Assembly: GCA_021325025.1 (NCBI GenBank)
Contig: JAJPHZ010000029.1
Location: forward strand, 1 to 62,031
Direction of reading: 5' to 3'
DNA from: Pseudomonadota bacterium
GTDB taxonomy: Bacteria > Desulfobacterota > Binatia > Binatales > Binataceae
DNA length: 62,031 nucleotides
The notes under the pieces were generated by a model. That model worked only from the letters and a program-made list of their open reading frames with translations. It made no database searches and had not been told where the DNA came from. The translations under genes were made by a program, and so were the position numbers. Below, in pieces: positions 17,048-24,750 of the stretch (within the stretch, counting starts at the first letter, position 1; each line of letters opens with the position of its first letter).

Positions 17048-17800
17048 ATGCTTTTGATGGATGAGGCATTCAAAAATACGCCGCCCAAGCCGCTGATACG
17101 CGCCGGGCATTGCGGCCTGCCGGATTACCGGATTCTGGCCCGCAAGGGCGTGCTGGCTTCGCTTTCAAGCCGGCAGCTCCAGGCCCTGGCCGCGGCTTGC
17201 ACGGTGGAGCGCATCAGGGCCGGCGCGATACTTCCCGATCACGACGGCCCGGTCATTGTTCTCCAGGGCGCGGTGCGGGTCTTTGAAGTGCTTCGCGGCG
17301 GACGGCGGCGCGTGACTAAAATCGCCGGACGTGGGTCGATTTTTGGCGGTTTCCCATGGCCCGGTCCGCTCCATCAGGCGATGGTCGATTCGACCATCGC
17401 CAAACTCACTCACGACCAGTTCGCGCGCGCGGTCTGCGGCGTCAGTTTTGACACCCTCAAACCAGCATTCGAGGTACTGGTAAAACCCGCGTTTGATATC
17501 CTGGTGCACTATTCCCGAGCGCTCGGTTATCCATTGGCCTTGCGGCTGGCCGGCGAAATCCTTTTTCTGGCCCAGCAGTTTGGCGTCCAGGACGATCGCG
17601 GCACTTTGATCCCGCTGCGCATCACCAATGTTGACCTGGCCGGCATCCTTGGTTGTTCGGTCCGCGAAGTCATCGGGCTGATGGCCAATCTGCGGCGCGA
17701 ACACCTGGTGTGGCGCGAGGGGCGCAATCTGATCGTCGATCGCAAGCGTCTTCAGCACAAATACGATACGGGTCTGCGCGAGCAGCTTGCCAAACCGTAA
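17048..17800 (+). CDS. Crp/Fnr family transcriptional regulator
   Basis: 250-residue regulator with an N-terminal cyclic-nucleotide-binding-like beta roll (about residues 35-120, RAGAILPDHDGPVIVLQGAVRV) and a C-terminal winged helix (ITNVDLAGILGCSVREVIGL as helix-turn-helix, about 195-215). There is no Fnr-type N-terminal cysteine cluster, so an oxygen-sensing Fe-S centre is unlikely. ATG 17048 has no clear Shine-Dalgarno; ATG 17057 is an alternative. The gene is divergent from the amidohydrolase operon and is followed 13 bases later by a thioesterase. Effector unknown. Confidence 0.85.
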   Translation: MLLMDEAFKNTPPKPLIRAGHCGLPDYRILARKGVLASLSSRQLQALAAACTVERIRAGAILPDHDGPVIVLQGAVRVFEVLRGGRRRVTKIAGRGSIFGGFPWPGPLHQAMVDSTIAKLTHDQFARAVCGVSFDTLKPAFEVLVKPAFDILVHYSRALGYPLALRLAGEILFLAQQFGVQDDRGTLIPLRITNVDLAGILGCSVREVIGLMANLRREHLVWREGRNLIVDRKRLQHKYDTGLREQLAKP

Positions 17801-17813
17801 GAGATGACCATCG

Positions 17814-18215
17814 ATGGCTGACATTTTCGACCCGCGATCGATCCAGCGCGCACCGTTCTCCGCGCTGCTGGGGCTCAAAATCGAAAACGCCGCCAACGGC
17901 GAGGCGCGGGTGCGGATGCCGTTTCGGCTCGACCTGCTCAACGAAGGGGGCCCGCGCGCGCCGATTCACGGCGGCGCGATCGCTTCGCTCATCGACACAG
18001 CGGCGGTAACCGCGGTGTGGACCGACCCCAGGATGGAGCAGAGTGCGACGATCTCGATGACCATCAATTACCTCAACGCGGGCGTGGCCTCGGACCTGAT
18101 TGCGACCGCGCGGGTGCGCAAACGGGGCCGCCGCATCGCCAGCCTCGCCGTCGAAGTGGTCGACGAGTCGGGCCGGTTAATCGCTGACGCGCTGGTGATC
18201 TTCAAGGTGGGTTAA
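17814..18215 (+). CDS. PaaI family hot-dog thioesterase
   Basis: 133-residue single hot-dog-fold thioesterase. The family motif HGGAIASLID (52-61) includes the catalytic-site His-Gly-Gly and Asp61. It would hydrolyse aryl- or acyl-CoA thioesters, rescuing CoA when catabolism stalls. ATG 17814 is 13 bases after the Crp/Fnr-like gene, so the two are probably one transcript. Typical length for PaaI proteins. Confidence 0.88.
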   Translation: MADIFDPRSIQRAPFSALLGLKIENAANGEARVRMPFRLDLLNEGGPRAPIHGGAIASLIDTAAVTAVWTDPRMEQSATISMTINYLNAGVASDLIATARVRKRGRRIASLAVEVVDESGRLIADALVIFKVG

Positions 18216-18262
18216 GGCGCGGCCGGATCTTCAGGCGCTCCCAAGCGGTATCATTCCTAACC

Positions 18263-19015
18263 ATGAGCGAAATACTCGACTTCCTCACGACGCGCGCCGC
18301 TCCATACGGGCTCAATCTGCTCGGCGCGGTCCCCGCCGATCGCTATGACGCCATCGCGCCGACCCATCTGCGAGCCCGGGCGATCGATTCGCGCGCCCGT
18401 TCGATCATCGTGATCGGTAACGGGGGCGGTGCGTTTTGGCAGGCCTATCGGCGCCGCGTGGAGACCGACCCGCGATGGGCGCTGCGCGACCATCCGCTGG
18501 ATGATTTCACCCGCGAAGTGGTGGAGCGCGAAATCGTGGCTCCACTGCGTGCCCGCGGTCTTCGATTTACCGTTGTCTATCCGTTCGTGAGCGAGGCTGG
18601 CAATCTGCACTTCATGGCATTGGGCCGGATGGCGGGAATCGGCGGCCCCAGCCTGCTTGGCGTGCTGATTCATCCGAAATACGGCGCCTGGATCGCGCTG
18701 CGCGCCGCATTATTGATGCAAGCAGCGCTCGACGAACCCGGCGACGCGCTGGGTTTCGATCCGTGTCCTCGATGCGTGTCCAAAAGCTGTAGACCGGCCT
18801 GTCCGGTCGGCGCGGTCAGCGAGCTTGGATGGGACGTTATCAAGTGCGTCAAGCATCGTGTGGAAGCCGCGCCCGATTGCTCGGCGGGATGCTATTCGCG
18901 CCTTGGCTGCGTGATCGGCCCCGAGCATCGCTACCCCGAGGACGAACTGCGCCATCATCAGGAGCGCGCGCTGCGCACGATGCGCGAGTATTACCGCACG
19001 CATCTGGCCCGCTGA
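18263..19015 (+). CDS. Ferredoxin-like 4Fe-4S protein, QueG-like
   Basis: 250-residue protein. The N-terminal two thirds resemble the cobalamin-binding half of epoxyqueuosine reductase-type proteins (SIIVIGNGGGAFW, then the MAGIGGPSLLGVLIHPKYG region). The C-terminus has Cys-rich segments DPCPRCVSKSCRPACPVGAV and IKCVKHR..DCSAGCYSRLGC, suited to one or two Fe-S clusters. Full QueG proteins are about 350-380 residues with HEAT-like repeats, so this is a shortened relative, perhaps a corrinoid-dependent reductase. ATG 18263 chosen; the gene ends 7 bases before a strong hairpin. Confidence 0.7.
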   Translation: MSEILDFLTTRAAPYGLNLLGAVPADRYDAIAPTHLRARAIDSRARSIIVIGNGGGAFWQAYRRRVETDPRWALRDHPLDDFTREVVEREIVAPLRARGLRFTVVYPFVSEAGNLHFMALGRMAGIGGPSLLGVLIHPKYGAWIALRAALLMQAALDEPGDALGFDPCPRCVSKSCRPACPVGAVSELGWDVIKCVKHRVEAAPDCSAGCYSRLGCVIGPEHRYPEDELRHHQERALRTMREYYRTHLAR

Positions 19016-19021
19016 ATCGAC

Positions 19022-19061
19022 GCGAGCGGGCGCCCCGCACGCGGCAGGACCGCCCGCTCGC
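19022..19061 (+). terminator. Hairpin after the QueG-like gene
   Basis: Perfect 11-bp stem (19022-19032 with 19051-19061, arm GCGAGCGGGCG) and an 18-base loop, 7 bases after the stop codon, in the 231-base gap between two convergent genes. There is no U-tract, so factor-independent termination is not certain. Confidence 0.5.
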
Positions 19062-19246
19062 ACATACACCCATCCGTCCGTTTGGCGGCCATACGGATCG
19101 GAGCTTCCCGGCACGCCCAGGAACAGAGGCGTCCACGCCCAACGGTCAGCAGGCAGGTCCGCAGCGCGGAACATCATCGTTGGAGGTTCCGCCGCGCATG
19201 AATAGGGCGCGGTTGCTCGCTCAAAAATAGGACGCGCGGGGGAAAG

Positions 19247-20530
19247 CTAGAACGGGTAATTGATTCCCGAAAAGAACGCCGGGCCCTGCGAGCCCCACCC
19301 CACATCGACGTAGCCGACTACGAACGGCTCCGCGATACCGCGGAAGCCCAGTCCTCCCACGGGATGGAGCGGAGTGATGGGGTTTTGGTCGGCGTAGGCG
19401 AAGACCTTGCCGGCGTCGATGAACGGGGCAAGTTCCAGGATGCCATGGGTGCCCACTATGTTGCGCTCGTAAACCCGGGTGCGAACTTCCAGGTTGAAAT
19501 CGGTCAGATTGTTGTCCACGTAGCGGCCGGCGCCATAGCCGCGCAGGGTCTGTTGTCCGAACAGATAGCTCTCCTCGCCGCCCAGCCGCGACATCGCCCA
19601 AAACGGGGTCTCCGCCCCCGCCGGGGTGTACTGGGAATAGATGTGGCCCGCCAGCGTGATGCGCTTGGTGAGCGGATAGTATTGGCGCACTTCGAAGCCA
19701 AATTGATTGTAGGAGTATGAACTCAGGAAGGCGCGATCCGCAACGCCGTAAAACGCGCGGTACAGGCCGCCACGGCGCGGGACGTCGATCGAATCGCGGC
19801 TGTCGTAGCTGGCCACCAACTGGGTCACCATTTCGCTGCCCCCGCCCAGCCCTTTAAGGAATGGAAAGCTGGTGCCGATAAACGGCAAATTGTCCAGCGC
19901 GCCCTGCTGAATCCGCACGTACCAGGGCTGCTCGGTTATCGCCAGCTGGATCTCGTGGGTGAAATTGATTCCCAGTGTGGCCCTGAAATAGAGCTGCTCG
20001 GTGGTATAGTTGGTCTCGGCGCCCTGCGGCGAGTTGTTGCCCAGACCGTAGAAACGTTCGGTAGGATCCTTCTCGAAAAACAGCCGGCCTTCAAACGACC
20101 ACCATTTGTCGCGATCCCGGCCGGTGGAATAGAACAAATCCACCCGCCGCGCGATGTTCTGCGAACCGCCGCCCATCAGGTAGTACTGCGTGTCGCTGGA
20201 GGGATAGGCCAAGTAGCGAAAATTGCCGGTCGCGCCCAGGATGGTGTTGATCGCGATGTCGGGCGCAACGATTTGTTTTATCTCGTGATGCTCGTCGGTG
20301 AACAGCATGACCGGCAGGATGCCGATGGTGGTGCCCTCATTGGGATCGGTGGCTATCTCCGGGACGGGAAAGAGGCTGAACGGCCACTGGGTGGGATGGA
20401 AGACCGGCGAGGTCCACGACTGGGGCAGACTCCATGTCCTGGGGTCCAAATCGAACAGGTCGGCGTGTGCGCGCGCCGCGACTAGCAGCAACGCAACAAG
20501 CCCCGCCAATATTGCAAAGCATCTGCGCAT
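19247..20530 (-). CDS. Omp85/BamA-superfamily outer membrane beta-barrel protein
   Basis: 427-residue exported barrel. Signal peptide MRRCFAILAGLVALLLVAARAHA; alternating aromatic/hydrophobic beta strands throughout; the Omp85 loop-6 signature as QTLRGYGAGRYVDNN (about residues 328-342); C-terminal Phe typical of BAM-inserted barrels. No POTRA domains are visible ahead of the barrel, so this is a short surface-antigen-type (PF01103-like) protein rather than BamA or TamA. ATG 20530 gives the signal peptide. It may be a transporter or a patatin-like barrel without the enzymatic part. Neighbours give no functional clue. Confidence 0.82.
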   Translation of the reverse strand: MRRCFAILAGLVALLLVAARAHADLFDLDPRTWSLPQSWTSPVFHPTQWPFSLFPVPEIATDPNEGTTIGILPVMLFTDEHHEIKQIVAPDIAINTILGATGNFRYLAYPSSDTQYYLMGGGSQNIARRVDLFYSTGRDRDKWWSFEGRLFFEKDPTERFYGLGNNSPQGAETNYTTEQLYFRATLGINFTHEIQLAITEQPWYVRIQQGALDNLPFIGTSFPFLKGLGGGSEMVTQLVASYDSRDSIDVPRRGGLYRAFYGVADRAFLSSYSYNQFGFEVRQYYPLTKRITLAGHIYSQYTPAGAETPFWAMSRLGGEESYLFGQQTLRGYGAGRYVDNNLTDFNLEVRTRVYERNIVGTHGILELAPFIDAGKVFAYADQNPITPLHPVGGLGFRGIAEPFVVGYVDVGWGSQGPAFFSGINYPF

Positions 20531-20941
20531 TGATGTTCAGGCTCTGCTGCAGGAACCACCGGGGATTCAGCAAGGCCAGTTCGCGCCAACCAATCAACTG
20601 GCCAACCTTGGGTCAAGACCGGCGGTATCACCGGGCTTCACGCTCCACCCCGCCCCGAAGTTATTAACCCTGGTACGGAATTTACTGGACTTGCTCTGTT
20701 TTGCCCAGCGATTGTACCTACGCGTCCGCTGCCGTGAAAGCAGGTCAACTCCGGTTTTACGCCGCCGACAGCCGGCCCGGGGTTGCGGACGCGAAACCAC
20801 CATCGTACCCGCCCGCGTTCCGCTTGGAGCTGGGATCGAAACATGGCAGGATGGCGCCAAAGGGAACGTCCGTCTTGGCAACAGACGCTTCGGGAGCAGT
20901 GCACACCAAGCGCCGGGGACGGCAAAATCAGGAGGTTTGAA
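20531..20941. other. Divergent intergenic region, no gene seen
   Basis: 411 bases between the Omp85-type gene and the TPP enzyme. I see no RNA gene or convincing ORF. It must carry the promoters of both divergent genes; only the final AGGAGG ribosome site of the TPP enzyme (about 20930-20935) is clear. Confidence 0.6.
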
Positions 20942-22636
20942 ATGGCCAAACTCGATGGCGGCGCGCTGATCGGGCGGGTATTGCGTGAGAACAGAGTCAA
21001 GTACTGCTTCGCGATCAATGGTGGACACTTGTTCCCGATACTCGCCAATCTGCGCAACAACGACGTCAAGCTCATTCACATGCGCCACGAACAGGCGACC
21101 GCCTATGCTGCGGACGCCTACGCGCGCACCAGCGGCGAAGTGGGCGTATGCATGGTGACCGCGGGCTGCGGCCTGACCAACGCCGTAACCGGGCTGTGCG
21201 TGGCGGGGCTGACCGGCAGCGCCGTCGTGTGCATCTCCGGACAGCATCCGAACACCGAGGACCGTCTCGGCTCGTTCCAGGAAGCGTACGGTTCGGAGGT
21301 GGTGCGCAGCTTCGCCAAATACACCAAACGCGTCACCGACTGGTCGACCATCGAGTTCGACCTGCGCTCGGCCTTTCGCGACGCCATCGCGCCGCCCCAG
21401 GGTGTGGCGCTGTTCGAGATTCCGCAAAACATCCTCTATCAGGCCAATGACGAGGCCAGACAGCAAAAAGGCGCCAGCCAGTTCGGACCCGAGGAAGTCC
21501 GTTGTGCGGGTGATCCCGCCAAGATCGATCACGCCCTGGAGTTGCTCGTCGCCGCGGAACGGCCCTTGGTGGTGGGCGGTGACGGTTTGTTCTGGTCGCA
21601 TGCCGGCGCCGAGCTCAAGGAGTTCGTCGAACTGACCAGCATCCCGGTCTACGCCCGGCGTGCCGGTCAGGGCGCAGTATCCGAGGAGCATCCGCTGGCG
21701 ATTCGCGGCGCCTTCAAGAAACCCTTTACCGGCGCCGCCGACGTCATCCTGACCATCGGCTTCCGCTTCTGGAGCGGCGAACACTTCGGACAGCCGCCGA
21801 CCTGGAACGACAAGGCCAAGTACATCCAGGTCGATCCCACGCCCAGCCGTATCGGATGGCAGGTCGGGGCCGATGTGCCGATCGTCGGCGACCCCAAACT
21901 GGTGCTGCGCCAGCTCATCAACCGCGCCAAAGAGCTGAAGCTCGACTTTTCCAAAAACCGCACCTCGCAGTGGACCAAAAACGTGGTCGAGGCCAAGACC
22001 AACATGGCGCGCCGGCTTGCGGAGTTGGCCAAGGAAGCCAGCGACAAGGTCCCCATCCATCCCTCCCGCCTGACCAACGATCTGGTCACGGTGCTCGACA
22101 AGAACGCCACCGTCATCGTCGACAGCTTCACGCTGTCAGGCTACCTGAGCTTGTGGATGACCTGCCGCTTCATGGGTCAGGTAGTCGACGCCGGTCCGCT
22201 GGCGCCGGTCGGACACGGCGTGGGGATGGGAATCGGGGTGCAGTTGGCACGCCCCGGCGCGCAGGTGGTGGTGGTCAGCGGCGATGGCGGCTTGGGAATC
22301 GGCGGCTTCGACATGGAAACCGCGGCGCGTTACAACCTGCCGGTGTGCTGCGTGTTGTGGAACAACAGCTCATGGGGCCCGGGCTTCGACTCGATGCCGC
22401 TGCTTAAGGGCCGCAGCGACCCCTTCAACATGCTCGAGAACATCCGCTACGACAAAATCTTTGCCGAGCTGGGATGCCATGGCGAGCATGTCGAGAAGCC
22501 CGACCAGATAATCCCGGCGCTGGAGCGGGCCTTTAAGTCGGGCAAGCCGTCGTTCATCAACGTGATCGGCGACAAGACAGTGGGCCATCCGACCCTGGGT
22601 GGCAACCTGCTCGGCTCAACCGGCGCGCGCGGCTAG
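20942..22636 (+). CDS. Thiamine pyrophosphate-dependent enzyme (acetolactate synthase/oxalyl-CoA decarboxylase-like)
   Basis: 564-residue TPP enzyme with the three-domain layout of the ALS/2-hydroxyacyl-CoA lyase family. The Pyr domain has catalytic Glu50 in HMRHEQAT; the PP domain has the GDG...NN cofactor motif (GDGG near 447, NN near 473). The middle domain keeps the IQVDPTPSRIG pattern but no clear FAD-type motif. ATG 20942 follows an excellent AGGAGGTTTGAA site; the frame runs further up but is non-coding. In a genome rich in CoA-transferases, oxalyl-CoA decarboxylase or 2-hydroxyacyl-CoA lyase are attractive, but ADP-binding residues cannot be judged by eye. Confidence 0.85.
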   Translation: MAKLDGGALIGRVLRENRVKYCFAINGGHLFPILANLRNNDVKLIHMRHEQATAYAADAYARTSGEVGVCMVTAGCGLTNAVTGLCVAGLTGSAVVCISGQHPNTEDRLGSFQEAYGSEVVRSFAKYTKRVTDWSTIEFDLRSAFRDAIAPPQGVALFEIPQNILYQANDEARQQKGASQFGPEEVRCAGDPAKIDHALELLVAAERPLVVGGDGLFWSHAGAELKEFVELTSIPVYARRAGQGAVSEEHPLAIRGAFKKPFTGAADVILTIGFRFWSGEHFGQPPTWNDKAKYIQVDPTPSRIGWQVGADVPIVGDPKLVLRQLINRAKELKLDFSKNRTSQWTKNVVEAKTNMARRLAELAKEASDKVPIHPSRLTNDLVTVLDKNATVIVDSFTLSGYLSLWMTCRFMGQVVDAGPLAPVGHGVGMGIGVQLARPGAQVVVVSGDGGLGIGGFDMETAARYNLPVCCVLWNNSSWGPGFDSMPLLKGRSDPFNMLENIRYDKIFAELGCHGEHVEKPDQIIPALERAFKSGKPSFINVIGDKTVGHPTLGGNLLGSTGARG

Positions 22637-22744
22637 GCCGTAACCGGGTTTTGTTATCGCCAGGCCACGGGCGGCGCGGCCAACGCACCCCCGTGGCTTG
22701 GTCACCTCAGTATTAACGGTCTGGGCTGTTGGCGCTGGACCGAG

Positions 22745-22776
22745 GTATCCGGAGTTGAGTTTCCTGCCCCGGATAC
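22745..22776. terminator. Small hairpin between convergent genes
   Basis: GTATCCGG (22745-22752) pairs perfectly with CCGGATAC (22769-22776) around a 16-base loop in the 146-base gap between the convergent TPP-enzyme and pgsA-like genes. It is a weak candidate for a bidirectional terminator. Confidence 0.3.
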
Positions 22777-22782
22777 GTCGGT

Positions 22783-23415
22783 CTATTCGAACATCTGCGG
22801 TTCGCGCGAGTTGAGCAGCACCAGCCCGCGGTAGGTGTATTGCAGACCCGACAGGGCGGTCATGAATGCGGTCAGCATCAATAGGCCGTTCCAGATGTAG
22901 CGCATGTTGGCCATGTACGACCATCCGAGCAGGCCCGCGACCACGCAGATGATCTGCAAAACGGTGGAAGCTTTGCCGACATAGGAGGGACGCACCGGAA
23001 TGCGCTCGCCGATCCAAAACACCAGCATCAAATAGCCAAACTTCACCACCACGTCGCGGATCGCGATCACGCTCAGCACCCAGCCGGGGATGATGCCCTG
23101 CACGGTGAGGATGACCAGCGCGCTGATCAGCATCAGGAAATCGGCAAACGGATCCAGAAAGGCGCCCAACTCGGTGCGCTTGTTGGTCCATCGCGCCAGG
23201 GTGCCGTCGAGGCTGTCGGTCAACGCGGCCAGGGCGAAGATGTAAAGCGCTTCGCGCGAGCGGTTGCGGCTGAGCAATGCCACGAAAACCGGAATGGAGG
23301 CAATCCGGCACAGGGTCAGGAAGTTGGGCAGATTGAGCAGATGATGGTGCAGGGCCGGAGCGGTGCGGACCGGCTGAGTCTGGCGCAGGGCGGGATTGGG
23401 TGAGGACGAGGACAC
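22783..23415 (-). CDS. pgsA: CDP-alcohol phosphatidyltransferase (PgsA-like)
   Basis: 210-residue integral membrane enzyme that joins CDP-diacylglycerol to an alcohol, most likely glycerol-3-phosphate for phosphatidylglycerol. The CDP-OH-P motif is complete: D67, D70-G71, A74-R75, G84, D88, D92. About five hydrophobic helices follow. The start is GTG 23415, only three bases after the restored hflX stop codon, with GGAGCGAGG inside the hflX end, so it is translationally coupled to hflX. Another CDP-alcohol substrate cannot be excluded. Confidence 0.85.
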   Translation of the reverse strand: MSSSSPNPALRQTQPVRTAPALHHHLLNLPNFLTLCRIASIPVFVALLSRNRSREALYIFALAALTDSLDGTLARWTNKRTELGAFLDPFADFLMLISALVILTVQGIIPGWVLSVIAIRDVVVKFGYLMLVFWIGERIPVRPSYVGKASTVLQIICVVAGLLGWSYMANMRYIWNGLLMLTAFMTALSGLQYTYRGLVLLNSREPQMFE

Positions 23416-23418
23416 CGT

Positions 23419-24714
23419 TTACCTCGCTCCGCTCGGCAGCGACGCCTTGCGCATCCGCCCCGCCATCGGCCGCGTGACCAGCGCGCGCACGTGCACGCAT
23501 CCGTCGCTATAATCCTCGCTGAGTACCTGCCCGTCGCGCCGCGCCGCGGCAATCAGGTCGCCGCGCCCGGCGGGCAGCGTGACCGCCACCTCCTCACGCA
23601 GTTTGGCAAAAAATCCGGCCATCATCGCCACCAATTCCTCGATACCCTCGCCGCGCAGCGCGCTGATTCTGATCGCGGCCTCGCTATGTAACCTTTAAAG
23701 CGGGCTGTCGGCAAGGTCGGCCTTGTTGAACACCGTGATGCGTGCAATCTGGTCCGCCCCGATTTCCTTGAGCACCCGCTCCACGACTTCGATCTGCTCG
23801 CTGTGCGTGGGCGAACTGCCGTCCACTACGTGCAGCAGCAGATCGGCGGTGCGCACTTCTTCCAGTGTCGCCTTGAAGGCCTCCACCAGTTGATGGGGCA
23901 GGCGATGGATAAACCCCACCGTGTCACTGAGCATTACACTCATCCCGCCCGGCAGCTTAAGCCGCCTGATGGTCGGGTCCAGGGTGGAAAACGGCCGCGC
24001 CGCCGCCTCCACGCCCGCACCCGTCAGCGTATTCATCAAAGTCGATTTGCCGGAGTTGGTGTAGCCGACCAGCGCGACACTGGGGTAGGGAACCGCGACT
24101 CGGCGCCGGCGCTGGATGTCGCGCGTGCGCTCCACCTCGCGCAGCCGCCGGCGCAGACGTGTCAGACGTTCTGCGAGCCGGCGGCGGTCCACCTCAAGCT
24201 GTGTCTCGCCGGGTCCGCGCGTGCCGATGCGTCCGCCCGACCCGGCACCCGCACTGAGGCGCGACAGGTGGGTCCATTGCCGCGTCAGGCGCGGCTGCAG
24301 ATAGGCGAGCTGAGCGACCTCGACTTGCAACTTGCCGGCCTGGCTGTGAGCGCGCTGGGCGAAGATGTCCAGGATGAGTTGGGTGCGGTCGATCACGCGC
24401 AGCTTGAGCTCGCCTTCCAAATTGCGCGCCTGGGCCGGGGAAAGACTTTCGTCGAAGATGGTCAGCGTGGCATCGCGCGCCCGCGCCAGCTCGCGCAATT
24501 CAGCGACCTTGCCCCGTCCGATAAAAGTGCGGGGGTCGACTTCCTTGAGGTTTTGGAAAACCTCGCCGGCCACCGTCGCGCCGGCGCTTTGCGCCAGCGC
24601 GCCCAATTCGACCAGCGAATCCTCGGCGGCGAAGCGGTCGGCCGCGCCGACGGCGACGCCGACCAGCAGCGCGCGTTCGCGCTCGGGTATGGTTGGTTGG
24701 TAAGCGGGCGCCAG
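23419..24714 (-). pseudogene. hflX: GTPase HflX, interrupted by an in-frame TAA and lacking a normal start
   Basis: HflX is a ribosome-associated GTPase that splits stalled ribosomes. The N-terminal HflX domain, GYTNSGKST P-loop, DTVGF G3 and FNKAD G4 are all present. Directly after NKADLADSPL comes TAA (23695-23697). In the same frame the protein resumes with RLHSEAAIRISALRGEGIEE, containing the G5 SA motif, and the C-terminal domain runs to a TAA at 23419. One base substitution would restore it. The 5' end also lacks ATG/GTG/TTG ahead of the conserved ERALLVGVAVG; a CTG at 24714 after GAGAGG is the best candidate. The first standard start, TTG 24606, would cut off conserved sequence. It could be a recent nonsense mutation or an assembly error. 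Confidence 0.85.
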
Positions 24715-24750
24715 GGCTGTCCTCTCAAGATGAATTCAAAGAGGATTGTA

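Noticed and set aside
20594..22060. Long minus-strand frame opposite the TPP enzyme (488 codons)
   Set aside because: The plus strand has full TPP-enzyme motifs and a strong ribosome site; the antisense frame is low-complexity.
23695..23697. Programmed recoding or readthrough of the hflX TAA
   Set aside because: TAA is not used for selenocysteine, and no slippery sequence or hairpin was seen next to it; nonsense mutation or error is simpler.
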